Assembly (NCBI GenBank): GCA_902761645.1
Contig: CACWLF010000007.1
Coordinates: 1-54,743, forward strand
Reading direction: 5' to 3'
DNA length: 54,743 bases
Origin: an uncultured Aeromonadales bacterium
GTDB taxonomy: Bacteria > Pseudomonadota > Gammaproteobacteria > Enterobacterales > Succinivibrionaceae
Shown here: positions 1-8,740 of the stretch, one piece after another
How positions within the stretch are numbered: the first letter of the stretch is position 1
Layout of the letters: every line of letters begins with the position of its first letter
Notes under the pieces: model-generated
Told to the model about the DNA's origin: nothing
What the model saw: the letters and a program-made list of their open reading frames with translations, nothing else
Database searches by the model: none
Program-made: the position numbers and the translations under genes

Positions 1-147
1 ACTCAAACAACAAGTATATTTTGGAATTTAAAGTCTGTTTGATGAATAGATTATTGGTAAACAAGGATATAATCAATACATAATTACAACAGAGCCAATA
101 TTTTTTAATCTGCTTCCCGTCAGCCACGGCAGACTGCAGAAATAGAT

Positions 148-194
148 AAAAAAATGCAGTAAACAATCAGTTTATACCGCAGAACAGTTTACTG
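148..194 (-). terminator. Likely terminator of the flavodoxin-fold gene
   Basis: An 8-bp inverted repeat (arms 157-164 and 187-194) is followed, reading the minus strand, by seven T residues (the A run at 148-154). It lies about 65 bp past the stop of the minus-strand gene ending at 259. The stem is AT-rich and the loop long (22 nt), so strength is uncertain. The rest of 1-258 shows nothing else I can support. Confidence 0.4.
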
Positions 195-258
195 TCTCAA
201 CGTTCCGCAAAACTGAATTTTTACTGCATTCAGCAAAGATGAGTCTGTCCGCAATTAT

Positions 259-843
259 TTATTCACGGATGAAATTGGTAAACACCTTTCCCGCCTGTTC
301 CGGCGCCGCGATACCGGCATTCCTTCCGGCCTCAATGCTCTTTAGCAGCCATGCCATGTTGCGGCCCAGGATCTGCATAATCTGCATGCCTTCCTCATCC
401 TTTACAACCTCTTCAGGAGAATTGCCGTGAACAATATTCCAGTATCTGGAGGACACCACCGGCATTTCAGCATAGGCAAAATATTTGTTAATCACATCCA
501 GTGTTGCGGTTGTTCCGCCTCGTCTTGCCGAAGCAACCGCACAGGCCGGTTTGAGACGGAGATCCTTTTCCGCTGAAACAAACAGCCGGTCGAGAAATGA
601 AACAATTTCACCGCTCGGAGAGGCGAAATATACCGGAGAACCGACCACCAGACCGTCTGCCGATTTGATTTTTTCATGAACCTCATTCACAAGCTCGGTA
701 AGACTTCCGTTCAGAACCTGACTGCCGATCTGAACAATTTCAGTTTCGATTCCGGCCTCCTTAAGCGCATCCGCCACATGTGACAATGCGGTAAATGTAC
801 ATCCTTTGATTCTTCTGCTGCCGTTTAACAGTAAAACTTTCAT
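259..843 (-). CDS. Flavodoxin-fold NAD(P)H-dependent oxidoreductase
   Basis: Small cytoplasmic flavoprotein of the NADPH-dependent FMN reductase / iron-sulfur-flavoprotein family, about 194 residues. The N-terminus has the beta-strand plus LNGSRR phosphate-binding loop that holds FMN. The central GSPVYFASPSGE segment is the second flavin-contacting loop of the fold. I chose the ATG at 843 because a GGAG ribosome-binding site sits 6 nt upstream; an in-frame TTG 12 bp further out has no such site. No cysteine cluster typical of Fe-S flavoproteins is visible, so it is probably a plain FMN-dependent reductase (quinone, nitro or flavin substrate unknown). It stands alone: upstream is a tRNA, and downstream is a likely terminator. 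Confidence 0.8.
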   Translation of the reverse strand: MKVLLLNGSRRIKGCTFTALSHVADALKEAGIETEIVQIGSQVLNGSLTELVNEVHEKIKSADGLVVGSPVYFASPSGEIVSFLDRLFVSAEKDLRLKPACAVASARRGGTTATLDVINKYFAYAEMPVVSSRYWNIVHGNSPEEVVKDEEGMQIMQILGRNMAWLLKSIEAGRNAGIAAPEQAGKVFTNFIRE

Positions 844-1050
844 TGCAAACTCCAAATAATAAAATCATAACAGGAACTTTTAGTCTAGCAGAATTCTCGG
901 AAAAATAATTCTGTATCAGCGGCATTTAACGTTTTTTTTCCTTTTTTTTGATCTGAATCCGGTTACAGAGCACAATCAGCACACAATTAGTTCAAAAGAT
1001 CGTTCAATTCATTTGATTTTTAAAAATCAGAAATTTATAATTTCAGTCAT

Positions 1051-1126
1051 GCCGCTGTAGCTCAGTTGGTAGAGCACCTGATTCGTAATCAGTTGGTCGC
1101 CAGTTCGATTCTGGCCTGCGGCACCA
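1051..1126 (+). tRNA. tRNA-Thr, anticodon CGU
   Basis: A 76-nt cloverleaf starts with GCCGCTG and ends with an encoded CCA. The D arm contains AGCTCAGTTGGTAGAGC, the anticodon loop is TTCGTAA (anticodon CGU, reading ACG), and the T loop is TTCGATT. The anticodon loop matches the E. coli thrW tRNA. One U-U mismatch is seen at the sixth acceptor pair. It stands alone, with no other tRNA or rRNA beside it. No integrase or repeated 3' end nearby suggests use as an integration site. Confidence 0.95.
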
Positions 1127-1254
1127 TGTTTCTTTTTGCCGTGTGTCTGCGGCAGTCGTCGTTGCACTTCCCTTGTTTCTTTCCTCCATGTTCAATTCAG
1201 ACCGGACTTGCGCATCCTGCGGCTTTGCAGTTCCTTTGAATCACTGAGCATAAA

Positions 1255-1320
1255 AAACAATAAAAAATCCATCTGCGGAAACGATCCTGAACTATCAGGA
1301 CAGAGTCTGTCAGACGGATG
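1255..1320 (-). terminator. Structured multi-hairpin terminator after the TSCPD gene
   Basis: On the minus strand a 9-bp outer stem (1311-1319 with 1267-1275, one G-U pair) encloses a perfect 6-bp hairpin (1285-1290 with 1295-1300) and a short ACAG/CTGT stem (1300-1310). It then runs into a long T-rich tract (A-rich 1250-1267 on plus). It lies 25 bp beyond the stop of the TSCPD gene. It probably ends that transcript; the extra internal hairpins are more than a simple terminator needs. Confidence 0.5.
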
Positions 1321-1345
1321 TATTTACTGCGGATTGAGTAACGGA

Positions 1346-1603
1346 TTATCCGGCAATGGAAGCCTTGACGCTTGCACATGCCTTTGCCAGCTGATCGGCA
1401 CAGGATGTTCCCTTGTTGCGGCAGAGATTGCCGGAACACTTGTCTATAATCTGATCCAGCGTCCAACCTTCAAGCAGTTTGCTGATCATTTTAAGATTGC
1501 CGTCGCATCCGCCGTAAAAAACAATATTTTTTACGACTCCGTTCTCTACATCGAATTCAATCTGCTTGGCGCAGCAGATTTCTGTGGAATAAGAATATCT
1601 CAT
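1346..1603 (-). CDS. TSCPD-domain protein (TIGR03905-like)
   Basis: An 85-residue cysteine-rich protein. Its C-terminal half carries CSGNLCRNKGTSCADQLAKAC, the hallmark of the TSCPD domain, also found at the C-terminus of some vitamin B12-dependent ribonucleotide reductases. Stand-alone versions of this length (TIGR03905) are small proteins of unknown function, most familiar to me from anaerobic Firmicutes and Bacteroidetes. Cysteines cluster at residues about 9-10, 33 and 55-75, suggesting metal or Fe-S binding, but that is inference. A GGAG site precedes the ATG. The gene lies alone between a tRNA and the crr pair and ends in a structured terminator. Confidence 0.75.
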   Translation of the reverse strand: MRYSYSTEICCAKQIEFDVENGVVKNIVFYGGCDGNLKMISKLLEGWTLDQIIDKCSGNLCRNKGTSCADQLAKACASVKASIAG

Positions 1604-1655
1604 ATCATCTCCAAAATCATGTATTCCATTTAAGCAGGCTGCATCTGCATGAAAC

Positions 1656-1925
1656 TTATGCTTTTTTGTTCTGTTCCTTCAGTTGCTTAAGATCCTTCAG
1701 TTCCTTTTCATCGGTTACAGTCTCGGCATTCTGCAGGATCTGCTGCTTGTTGGCTTTAACATACTGCTCTATTGCTGCCTCGACCGCCGCTTTCTTCAGC
1801 TCCTCAAAAGGGAAAACCGCCCCGCATTTCAGACACTGAACATGCTGACCGTCCTTGAAAAGTTTATTCTGGGCATTGGCAAATTCATTACTGCCGCATT
1901 TTAAACATTTTAATTCTACTTTCAT
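1656..1925 (-). CDS. Small zinc-ribbon protein coupled to crr
   Basis: An 89-residue protein with two CxxC knuckles, CLKCGS and CLKCGA, at about residues 8-11 and 34-37, forming a single zinc ribbon. A charged helical tail rich in K, E and Q follows. It resembles the small putative zinc-binding proteins of enterobacteria (YnfU-like), whose function I do not know. Its ATG overlaps the crr stop codon as ATGA (1922-1925), so it is almost certainly translated by coupling to crr. That pairing with the glucose-specific EIIA is unusual. No terminator is evident after its stop. Confidence 0.7.
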   Translation of the reverse strand: MKVELKCLKCGSNEFANAQNKLFKDGQHVQCLKCGAVFPFEELKKAAVEAAIEQYVKANKQQILQNAETVTDEKELKDLKQLKEQNKKA

Positions 1926-2464
1926 TCTGATTTTTTAATTCCTATACTTAAAATCTGGGTTGTTCCCGCTACAGCAGTACCTTCAAAATATCCGAAAAGA
2001 TTGTTACGATCATCCTTGTGCAGTTCAACATTGGAAATCACCACCGGAGTAATGGTTGACTTGGCATTCTTTTCCAGAAATTCCAGATCAAGTTCAATCA
2101 GCGGATCACCGATTCTGACACTCTGACCTTTTTCCGCAATTCTTTTAAAACCCTGGCCGCGGAGTTCAACGGTATCAATACCGAAATGAATCAGTACCTC
2201 AATGCCGTTTTCGGCGGTAACCACAAGACAGTGGTTCGTTTCAAATATCTGCGAAACAACACCGTCCACCGGTGACACTATAACATTGCCCGTAGGCTTG
2301 ATAGCCACTCCGTCGCCCGCAATTTTTTCAGAGAAAACCACATCCGGAACATCCGTAATAGGAATAACCTCTCCGCTGATCGGGGAATAAATCAGGAAAC
2401 CGTTTGAATCCAGTTTGGGCTCATTTATTAAATGTTTAAGTTTATTGATAAAACCGAAAGCCAT
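1922..2464 (-). CDS. crr: PTS glucose-specific EIIA component
   Basis: EIIA-Glc accepts phosphate from HPr and passes it to sugar-specific EIIB domains. In its unphosphorylated form it performs inducer exclusion (MalK, lactose permease, glycerol kinase), and phosphorylated it stimulates adenylate cyclase in enterobacteria. At 180 residues, its two active-site histidines are visible at about H78 (TNH) and H93 (LIHFGID), equivalent to E. coli H75 and H90. ptsH and ptsI, its usual partners, are not in this window, so crr is detached from the pts operon. A maltose importer and a glucokinase in the same window fit a role in sugar control. It overlaps the downstream zinc-ribbon gene by 4 bp. Confidence 0.93.
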   Translation of the reverse strand: MAFGFINKLKHLINEPKLDSNGFLIYSPISGEVIPITDVPDVVFSEKIAGDGVAIKPTGNVIVSPVDGVVSQIFETNHCLVVTAENGIEVLIHFGIDTVELRGQGFKRIAEKGQSVRIGDPLIELDLEFLEKNAKSTITPVVISNVELHKDDRNNLFGYFEGTAVAGTTQILSIGIKKSE

Positions 2465-2569
2465 TACACTAACCTTAAAATAAAAAACCGATTATAAACT
2501 CAGTCTCATTTTAACCTAAAAGCAGATAAAAGCGACGAATAATTTTAGAAAATATCGTTAAAAATCCGC

Positions 2570-2601
2570 AAAAAAAAATCCGGAGATCAAAATTCTCCGG
2601 A
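2570..2601 (-). terminator. Rho-independent terminator of thrC
   Basis: A 7-bp perfect stem TCCGGAG/CTCCGGA (2579-2585 with 2595-2601) is followed on the minus strand by nine T residues (2570-2578 on plus). It lies 29 bp past the thrC stop. Confidence 0.9.
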
Positions 2602-2629
2602 CTCTCAGGAATTAAGTAACCACCTGAAA

Positions 2630-3910
2630 CTATTTTGCCACGTTTTTGTACAGATAATCTCTGAGAATATCCCATTCAGGCTTGAAGGTTTCAGAAAGAA
2701 CCTTCATGTCGGCACGATCGGCAAGAGCAGGAGGAAGAGCAATATCCGTTCCTAAAATGCGATCCACGTTTTCCTTGAATTTGGCAGGTGCGGCGGTGCA
2801 CAGGAATATACCTGTCTCGCCTTCCTTCAGATTATCCTGCAGCAGAGACCATGCGATGGTGCCGTGAGGCTCGCCCACATATCCCTGTGTATACAGTTTC
2901 TTCATGGCATCCTCGGTCTGCGCGTCATTCAGAGCGCCGTATGCCAGTTCACTCAGATTCCAGCCCTTAACCTTGAATAATTCCTCAACACGAGGCCAGT
3001 TGTTAGGACGGCTTACATCCATTGCATTGGAAAGAGTAGGAATTGTTTCCTTAGGATCCCACTTGCCGGTTGCAAGATATCTAGGTACTGTATCGTTTGC
3101 ATTTGTTGACACCACAAAACGGCTGATGTTGAGACCGCATGCCTTTGCAAGAAGACCTGCAGTGATGTCGCCGAAGTTTCCGGAAGGAACGGAAACAACA
3201 ACATTGTCCCGTTTATCCTTAGGAAGCTGGGCTACGGCTTCAAAATAGTAGCACACCTGAGCCAGCAGTCTGCTGATATTGATTGAGTTGGCTGAGTTAA
3301 GACCGATATCCTCTTTCAGTTTCTGATCATCAAAAGCCTTCTTTACCAGAGCCTGACAGTCATCGAAAGTGCCTTCAACAGCAATGGTTCTGATGTTTTT
3401 GCCTAATGTGCAGAATAATTTTTCCTGCAGATTGCTGATTTTTCCCTTTGGATAAAGGATAACGACATCAATATTTTCAAGACCGTAGAAAGCGTGCGCA
3501 ACAGCTGCACCGGTATCGCCGGATGTTGCAGTTAAAATGGTGATATGTCTGCCGTTTGATACAGCCTGAAGAGCCTGTGCCATGAATCTTCCGCCGAAAT
3601 CCTTGAATGCCAGTGTAGGACCGTGGAACAGTTCCAGTGCATATGAATTTTCTGAAACCTTTACCAGAGGAGCCGGGAATGTGAAAGCTCTTGCAAGAAC
3701 CTGATCCAGTTCCGGAAGTTCGTCACCCAGGAAATTGCGCAAAACAATTTCAGATCTTTTTACCAGAGGCAAATCCAGAATTTCATCAACATTCGGAATA
3801 GCTTTAATCTCTGAAGGGAAAAACAAACCCTGCTGTCTGCCTAAACCCTGTCTCACAGCCTGGGCAAAATTTACAACTTCGCTGTGATCTTTAATATTAT
3901 ATAACTGCAT
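2630..3910 (-). CDS. thrC: Threonine synthase
   Basis: PLP-dependent enzyme converting O-phosphohomoserine to threonine, the last step of threonine synthesis, in the cytosol. At 426 residues it matches the E. coli-type enzyme (428). The PLP-binding lysine lies in the motif LAFKDFGG at about K103, and the glycine-rich phosphate loop is TATSGDTGAA near residue 155. thrA and thrB, which precede thrC in enteric bacteria, are absent here, so thrC is a single-gene unit. I looked upstream for a threonine-rich leader peptide and attenuator and found none. Confidence 0.96.
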   Translation of the reverse strand: MQLYNIKDHSEVVNFAQAVRQGLGRQQGLFFPSEIKAIPNVDEILDLPLVKRSEIVLRNFLGDELPELDQVLARAFTFPAPLVKVSENSYALELFHGPTLAFKDFGGRFMAQALQAVSNGRHITILTATSGDTGAAVAHAFYGLENIDVVILYPKGKISNLQEKLFCTLGKNIRTIAVEGTFDDCQALVKKAFDDQKLKEDIGLNSANSINISRLLAQVCYYFEAVAQLPKDKRDNVVVSVPSGNFGDITAGLLAKACGLNISRFVVSTNANDTVPRYLATGKWDPKETIPTLSNAMDVSRPNNWPRVEELFKVKGWNLSELAYGALNDAQTEDAMKKLYTQGYVGEPHGTIAWSLLQDNLKEGETGIFLCTAAPAKFKENVDRILGTDIALPPALADRADMKVLSETFKPEWDILRDYLYKNVAK

Positions 3911-4205
3911 TATAAATCCTAAATTAATCTATGATATTTCATCGGAGTTCGTGTCAGGAGCCGGAATTCCGCAACAGACTCCGCCATTCTGACAATCAAA
4001 CCTTCAGGCAACCCGGAAAACAGGTTTAAACATCCCGTTTCCTGCCCGGATCCACTGCCATCAATTATAGAGTAAACTCAAAAATTTGTCGATAAATAAT
4101 CCGTCCGCGTCCGTAAAACCGCCAGCCGCATGGTTACTGTTCATTACCGTTTCAGCGGTATCAGTCCGAATGCCGCAAGCGGCTGATTTCAGTTCCGTGT
4201 GTCTG

Positions 4206-5543
4206 TCACAGTTCTCCGAACAGATCATATTCATTGGCATCGTAGATTTCCGTTCTGATTATCGAGCCGATCTCGGGCAGACGGGAACTCTGATCTTTAT
4301 CATACGGAATATAAATCTGTCCGTCTATCTCGGGCGAATCGAATCTGGAACGAGTTATAATAACCTGTTCCTCGTAATCAATATCATCCACTATCGCATC
4401 CTGAACGGTACCGATTTTTTTCTTCATGTTCTCCAGAGAGATTTTCTGCTGAATCTCCATGAAACGGCTGTAACGTTCCTCCTTGACCTCCTCGGAGATC
4501 TGATTCGGAAGTTCGCCGGCCTTTACGCCGTCGACATTACTGTATTTGAAGCATCCGACGCGGTCGAGTTTAACCTTTTCAATGAAATCCAGAAGATTCC
4601 GGAAATCCTTTTCCGTTTCTCCGGGGAAACCCACGATACAGGAGGTTCTGATGCACAGTTCCGGGATCTGCTCCTTCCAGCTTAAGATTCTGTCGGCCAG
4701 CTGTTCGATATTGCCCGGACGTTTCATAAGTTTCAGGATATCGGGACTCGAATGCTGGAACGGTATGTCAAGATACGGAATGATTCCGCCGTCCTTCATG
4801 TAAGGAAGCAGTTTTTCGATGGTATTGTACGGATAAAGATAATGAAGTCTCACCCATACATCCTTGCGGGCAAGAAAATCCACCAGGGAAATAATATCAC
4901 TGGTATACTCCGCGCCCTGATAAACCCGTTTTTCCTTCGGCAAATCCCTGCCGTAGGCCAGCGTATCCTGGGCTACGATAATAAGTTCCCTGTTTCCGCG
5001 CTCGATCAGTCTGTCAACCTCGTACATGATTTCGTCTATCGGACGGGAGATCATCTTTCCGCGCAATCCGGGGATGGCGCAGAACGAACAGTGATTGGAG
5101 CATCCCTCAGATATTTTCACATAGGAATAATGGGCGGGCGTGAGTTTTGTTCCGGGAACGGGAGCTTCACTGAAACAGAAAGATTTTCCGTTGTCAAGCG
5201 GAAGAGCACTGCAGATCAGACGGTTTACCTCGTCATAGTTCTGCGGACCGGTAATACCTACAAGATTAGGATGGTTGAACAGCTGTGAAAGATAACTGTG
5301 CCTTGCACCGAGACATCCTGTCACCACCACCGGTTTTCCGGTGTCAAGCGCTTCCCTGATGGATTCAACCGATTCCTCGATTGAAGGGTTGATAAAACCG
5401 CATGTATTGACCACTATCAGATCACTGTCCTGATAATTGCCTGCAATCCTGTAACCGTTTTTCTGCAGCAGAGTAATCATATGCTCCGCGTCGACAAGGT
5501 TTTTGCAACATCCCAGAGAAATAAATCCAATCCTGTTTTTCAT
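4206..5543 (-). CDS. rimO: Ribosomal protein S12 methylthiotransferase RimO
   Basis: Radical-SAM enzyme that methylthiolates an aspartate of ribosomal protein S12. The protein is 445 residues. An N-terminal cluster-binding domain has cysteines near C12, C48 and C77. The radical-SAM motif CSNHCSFC at residues about 148-155 ligates the second 4Fe-4S cluster. A C-terminal TRAM domain (about 375-445) binds the substrate. One oddity is a C in place of the usual P just after C12: the segment reads GCCKN where RimO and MiaB normally have GCPKN. The gene is monocistronic by spacing. It depends on the same Fe-S supply as RlmN further along. Confidence 0.95.
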   Translation of the reverse strand: MKNRIGFISLGCCKNLVDAEHMITLLQKNGYRIAGNYQDSDLIVVNTCGFINPSIEESVESIREALDTGKPVVVTGCLGARHSYLSQLFNHPNLVGITGPQNYDEVNRLICSALPLDNGKSFCFSEAPVPGTKLTPAHYSYVKISEGCSNHCSFCAIPGLRGKMISRPIDEIMYEVDRLIERGNRELIIVAQDTLAYGRDLPKEKRVYQGAEYTSDIISLVDFLARKDVWVRLHYLYPYNTIEKLLPYMKDGGIIPYLDIPFQHSSPDILKLMKRPGNIEQLADRILSWKEQIPELCIRTSCIVGFPGETEKDFRNLLDFIEKVKLDRVGCFKYSNVDGVKAGELPNQISEEVKEERYSRFMEIQQKISLENMKKKIGTVQDAIVDDIDYEEQVIITRSRFDSPEIDGQIYIPYDKDQSSRLPEIGSIIRTEIYDANEYDLFGEL

Positions 5544-5628
5544 TTGAATCTGCCAGTTTATATTAAGAACAATCCTTATGTCCGTAAGATACTACTAGAG
5601 ATCATTGCTAAAAACAAGTGCGCGAAAA

Positions 5629-5658
5629 TAAAAAAGGAACCGATTCTTCTCCGGTTCC
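5629..5658 (-). terminator. Terminator of the glk-flavin reductase unit
   Basis: A perfect 7-bp stem GGAACCG/CGGTTCC (5636-5642 with 5652-5658) is followed on the minus strand by a T run (A-rich 5629-5635 on plus). It starts about 25 bp past the flavin reductase stop. Confidence 0.88.
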
Positions 5659-5682
5659 CTCCTGAAAATTCAAACTGCCGAA

Positions 5683-6243
5683 TTATTTGAATTTGCGTCC
5701 GTCATGGAACGCTTTTCCAACTATTTCACCCAGTTTGAGATAATTGTGATTAACAGGATCATAACTGATCGGTTCCAGCTTGAACGGATCGATTTTTCCT
5801 GATGCATCAAGTATCGATTCATCCGCGTTTACATTCACGATTTCGCCGATCAGACAGCAGGTCTGCGGATCATAGCTGATTACCCTGCATTCGATGGTCA
5901 TTCGGAATTCTTCGAAATAAGGAGCATTCACAAATTCGCTTTTCACCGGATGAAGACCGCATTTTGACACCTTGTCCTGATCCTTGTTGCCGGATACGAT
6001 TCCGACATAATCGCATTCAGCCATATGAGCGGCATCACCGATACTTACGGTAAATGCGCCTGATTTCTGCAGATTGGCCGCGGTTTTATGAGTTGAATCA
6101 ATACAGATCATGATTTTCTGATCGTCACAGATCCCGCCCCATGCGGCATTCATTGCATTTGGAACATTATTTTCATCATAGGTTCCGATGATATATACAG
6201 GCATAGGAAATGAATATGGTTTTGCACCGAAATTTACTCTCAT
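5683..6243 (-). CDS. Flavin reductase-like FMN-binding protein
   Basis: A 186-residue protein of the flavin reductase / flavoredoxin family (split-barrel FMN-binding fold). The N-terminal part PMPVYIIGTYDE with NAMNAAWGGICDD is typical of the flavoredoxin subgroup common in anaerobes, where the protein binds FMN and transfers electrons or reduces flavin. A transmembrane segment or signal peptide is absent, so it is cytosolic. It starts 9 bp after glk ends and shares its terminator, so the two are probably cotranscribed. The pairing with glucokinase does not explain its substrate. Confidence 0.82.
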   Translation of the reverse strand: MRVNFGAKPYSFPMPVYIIGTYDENNVPNAMNAAWGGICDDQKIMICIDSTHKTAANLQKSGAFTVSIGDAAHMAECDYVGIVSGNKDQDKVSKCGLHPVKSEFVNAPYFEEFRMTIECRVISYDPQTCCLIGEIVNVNADESILDASGKIDPFKLEPISYDPVNHNYLKLGEIVGKAFHDGRKFK

Positions 6244-6252
6244 GGCTCTTCC

Positions 6253-7215
6253 TTAAATCTTCTTGCCAAGTTTCTGTCTCAGATAAACACCGCTTCCAAG
6301 TAAACCCACACTGTTATGTGTAACAATATATACAGGAATTTCTGAAAGATATTTGTTGAAACGGCCTTTGTCCTCAAAGGCTGCACGGAATTTTGAATCC
6401 TTGAAGTAATCCACAAAGCGAGGAGCAATACCGCCGGCAATGTAAACACCGCCGAAAGCACCGATATTAAGAGCCAGATTACCGCCGAAACGTCCCATCA
6501 GGGTGCAGAAAAGGGTAAATGCCTTCACGCAGTCATCATCAGTTTTGTTGATTGCATGTTCGGTAATGTCCTTAGGCTCGTAGTTCTGAGGTTCGCGGTT
6601 CGCGCAGCGTGCCATTGCATTGTAGATATTGAGGAGTCCCGGACCTGAAAGAATTCTTTCGCATGATACATGACCGAATACCTTTCTCAGCTGAAGCAGA
6701 AGTTGATCCTCCTCGTCATTGTGCGGAGCAAAGTCAACGTGACCGCCTTCACCCGGCAGAGGGATCCATACGCCGTTGTAATTAATCAGATGAGCAACAC
6801 CAAGACCGGTGCCTGCACCGTAAATTGCAATAGGACGATCCTTCTGAGGTTCACCGCCGCCGAGTTTAACCTTATCTTCCTCCTTAAGTGCAGGAATCGC
6901 CATTGAAACCGCTGTAAAGTCATTAATGATTTCCAGGGTGGTCAAACCCATGTTCTTCTTCATTTCCGCAGTGGAGAAAGCCCATGTGTGATTGGTCATC
7001 TGAACCCAGTCACCCATGATCGGACATGCAATCGCAATACATGCATGTTCAACACTGGTGTCAACATCCTTTAAATACTGTCTGGCACATGCTTCCAGAG
7101 TATCGTAATCCAGTCCTGAATATACTCTGGTAGCTGAAATTTCACCTGATTCGATATCGCATAAAGAAAAACGTGCATTGGTTCCGCCAATGTCACCAAC
7201 TAAAGCAAATGACAT
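6253..7215 (-). CDS. glk: Glucokinase
   Basis: ATP-dependent phosphorylation of free cytosolic glucose to glucose 6-phosphate. At 320 residues it aligns from end to end with E. coli Glk (321). The N-terminal phosphate loop [11 protein letters not shown] is at residues 8-18, the catalytic region [14 protein letters not shown] is near 95-108, [10 protein letters not shown] follows at about 133, and the PGEGGHVDF sugar-binding loop is also present. It would use glucose released from maltodextrin brought in by the malEFGK importer in this window. It is the first gene of a two-gene unit with the flavin reductase. Confidence 0.96.
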   Translation of the reverse strand: MSFALVGDIGGTNARFSLCDIESGEISATRVYSGLDYDTLEACARQYLKDVDTSVEHACIAIACPIMGDWVQMTNHTWAFSTAEMKKNMGLTTLEIINDFTAVSMAIPALKEEDKVKLGGGEPQKDRPIAIYGAGTGLGVAHLINYNGVWIPLPGEGGHVDFAPHNDEEDQLLLQLRKVFGHVSCERILSGPGLLNIYNAMARCANREPQNYEPKDITEHAINKTDDDCVKAFTLFCTLMGRFGGNLALNIGAFGGVYIAGGIAPRFVDYFKDSKFRAAFEDKGRFNKYLSEIPVYIVTHNSVGLLGSGVYLRQKLGKKI

Positions 7216-7540
7216 AAAAGTTATCCCTCAATAGTCATAAAATTAATAATTAACAAACATCCCGGTAATTGTAGCACGAAGGTCACGGACTTGGCACGAT
7301 TTAAATGGTTTTAATATCATTTTTCACCCGTGGCTTCACACTAAATCCCGAGCATGCAGATAAATATCCGCCGATTCCGTCAGACAGCGGCGCTATTTTA
7401 TAACCGACAAAATCATCCTGCACTTACTCTTGAAAAAATTCAGCAGAAACAGAGGTTAAACAAAGATGTTCAGACCGCTGTTGGTCAAGTTTCCGGAAAA
7501 TTCGTTTAAATATATTTACATCTGAAAAAGAGGAACTGCA
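7216..7540 (-). promoter_or_regulatory. Intergenic region upstream of glk
   Basis: About 325 bp without a gene. Reading the minus strand toward glk, a TACAAT -10-like hexamer (7268-7273) lies about 55 bp before the start codon. The matching -35 region (GTGCCA, 18 bp away) is weak. No repeats, RNA structure or small reading frame with a ribosome-binding site stands out in the rest. Confidence 0.3.
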
Positions 7541-7545
7541 TATGC

Positions 7546-7591
7546 ATAAGAAAAAGGACAGCAGACAGAAAAACCGTCCCTGTCCGCTGTC
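7546..7591 (-). terminator. Terminator of rlmN
   Basis: A 12-bp stem with one mismatch (7557-7568 with 7580-7591, GACAGC...GCTGTC) is followed on the minus strand by a T-rich tract (AAGAAAAA at 7548-7555 on plus). It lies 23 bp past the rlmN stop. Confidence 0.85.
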
Positions 7592-7613
7592 AGCAATTCT
7601 GTCTTGGCCAGTT

Positions 7614-8735
7614 CTAAACCCTTTCCACGTTGTTTACAGGATCAAGCCTGTCAAACCGGCGGATTTTATTTTCAATGTCACCTACCAGCTGACCGCACGC
7701 CGCGTCAATATCGTCACCGCGTGTTTTGCGGATAACAGTGGTAAAACCGTAGCTCATCAGAATTTTCACAAAATGATTAATGCGGTTGTTGCTTGGTTTC
7801 TGGAATTCGCTGTCAGGATGAGGATTAAAAGGAATAAGATTGATCTTGCAGGGGATCCTCTTTAACAGACGGGCCAGTTCGTGGGCATTTTCCTCGTTGT
7901 CATTGAAATTGGCAAGAAGAATATACTCTATGGTTATTCTGCCGTGATTGGCATTTGATTTATTGTTATATCTGATTACCGCATCCATCACATCCTTCAG
8001 CGGATAGCGTTCATTAACCGGCATGATGCGGGAACGGAGCTCATCATTCGGAGCGTGCAGAGAGAGCGCAAGCGCCACGTCAGTCATTTCCGAAAGCTGA
8101 TCTATGGCCGGAGGAATACCTGCGGTTGAAATCGTCACACGGCGTTTTGACAATCCGAAGCCATAGTCATCAAGCATGATATCCGTCGCTTCCACCGTAT
8201 TATTCAGATTAAGCAGAGGCTCACCCATTCCCATAAGCACAACATTGGAAATTGCACGTTCGGCGGTTTTATTGGTAAAACCGAGTACTTTGGTCGCTCT
8301 CCATACCTGACCGATAATTTCACTGACCTTAAGATTGCGGTTAAAACCCTGCTTTCCTGTGGAGCAGAAAGCACAGTTCAGCGGGCATCCTGCCTGAGTG
8401 GAAATGCAAAGAGTTGCGCGATCATCCTCAGGAATATACACAGATTCGATTTCCTGACCGTCTCCCACATCCATGGCCCATTTTATGGTACCGTCGGACG
8501 AGCGCTGTTCACGGCTGATATCAATCGCCTTGATATAGGCAATTTCCTTCAGCTTGGCGCGAAGATTCTTGTTAAGATCGGTCATATAATCAAAATCGTC
8601 ACAGCCGTAGCGGTAGATCCACTTCATGAGCTGATCTGCACGAAACGGCTTCTCATCAATCCGGGCAAAAAACTGACGCAGTGATTTACGATTAAAATCC
8701 AGCAGATTAACCTGTTCGGTAACTAATTCAGACAT
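7614..8735 (-). CDS. rlmN: Dual-specificity 23S rRNA A2503 / tRNA A37 methyltransferase RlmN
   Basis: Radical-SAM enzyme that adds a methyl group to C2 of adenine 2503 in 23S rRNA and adenine 37 in some tRNAs. The protein is 373 residues. The CxxxCxxC cluster motif is at C117, C121 and C124. The methyl-carrying cysteine is C347 (DIDAACGQL), and C110 is the companion cysteine. The gene follows ndk after only 5 bp. The ndk-rlmN pairing is the same as in E. coli, so this is an ancestral arrangement. Confidence 0.96.
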   Translation of the reverse strand: MSELVTEQVNLLDFNRKSLRQFFARIDEKPFRADQLMKWIYRYGCDDFDYMTDLNKNLRAKLKEIAYIKAIDISREQRSSDGTIKWAMDVGDGQEIESVYIPEDDRATLCISTQAGCPLNCAFCSTGKQGFNRNLKVSEIIGQVWRATKVLGFTNKTAERAISNVVLMGMGEPLLNLNNTVEATDIMLDDYGFGLSKRRVTISTAGIPPAIDQLSEMTDVALALSLHAPNDELRSRIMPVNERYPLKDVMDAVIRYNNKSNANHGRITIEYILLANFNDNEENAHELARLLKRIPCKINLIPFNPHPDSEFQKPSNNRINHFVKILMSYGFTTVIRKTRGDDIDAACGQLVGDIENKIRRFDRLDPVNNVERV

Positions 8736-8740
8736 CCGTA

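Noticed and set aside
1051..1130. The tRNA-Thr as a mobile-element integration site
   Set aside because: No integrase, no duplicated tRNA 3' end and no foreign-looking block follow it.
1136..1633. A 165-codon plus-strand frame across the TSCPD gene
   Set aside because: It is antisense to a recognisable protein, has no ribosome-binding site and its translation resembles nothing.
3911..4100. A threonine leader peptide and attenuator before thrC
   Set aside because: No Thr/Ile-rich short frame and no terminator-antiterminator pair could be found.
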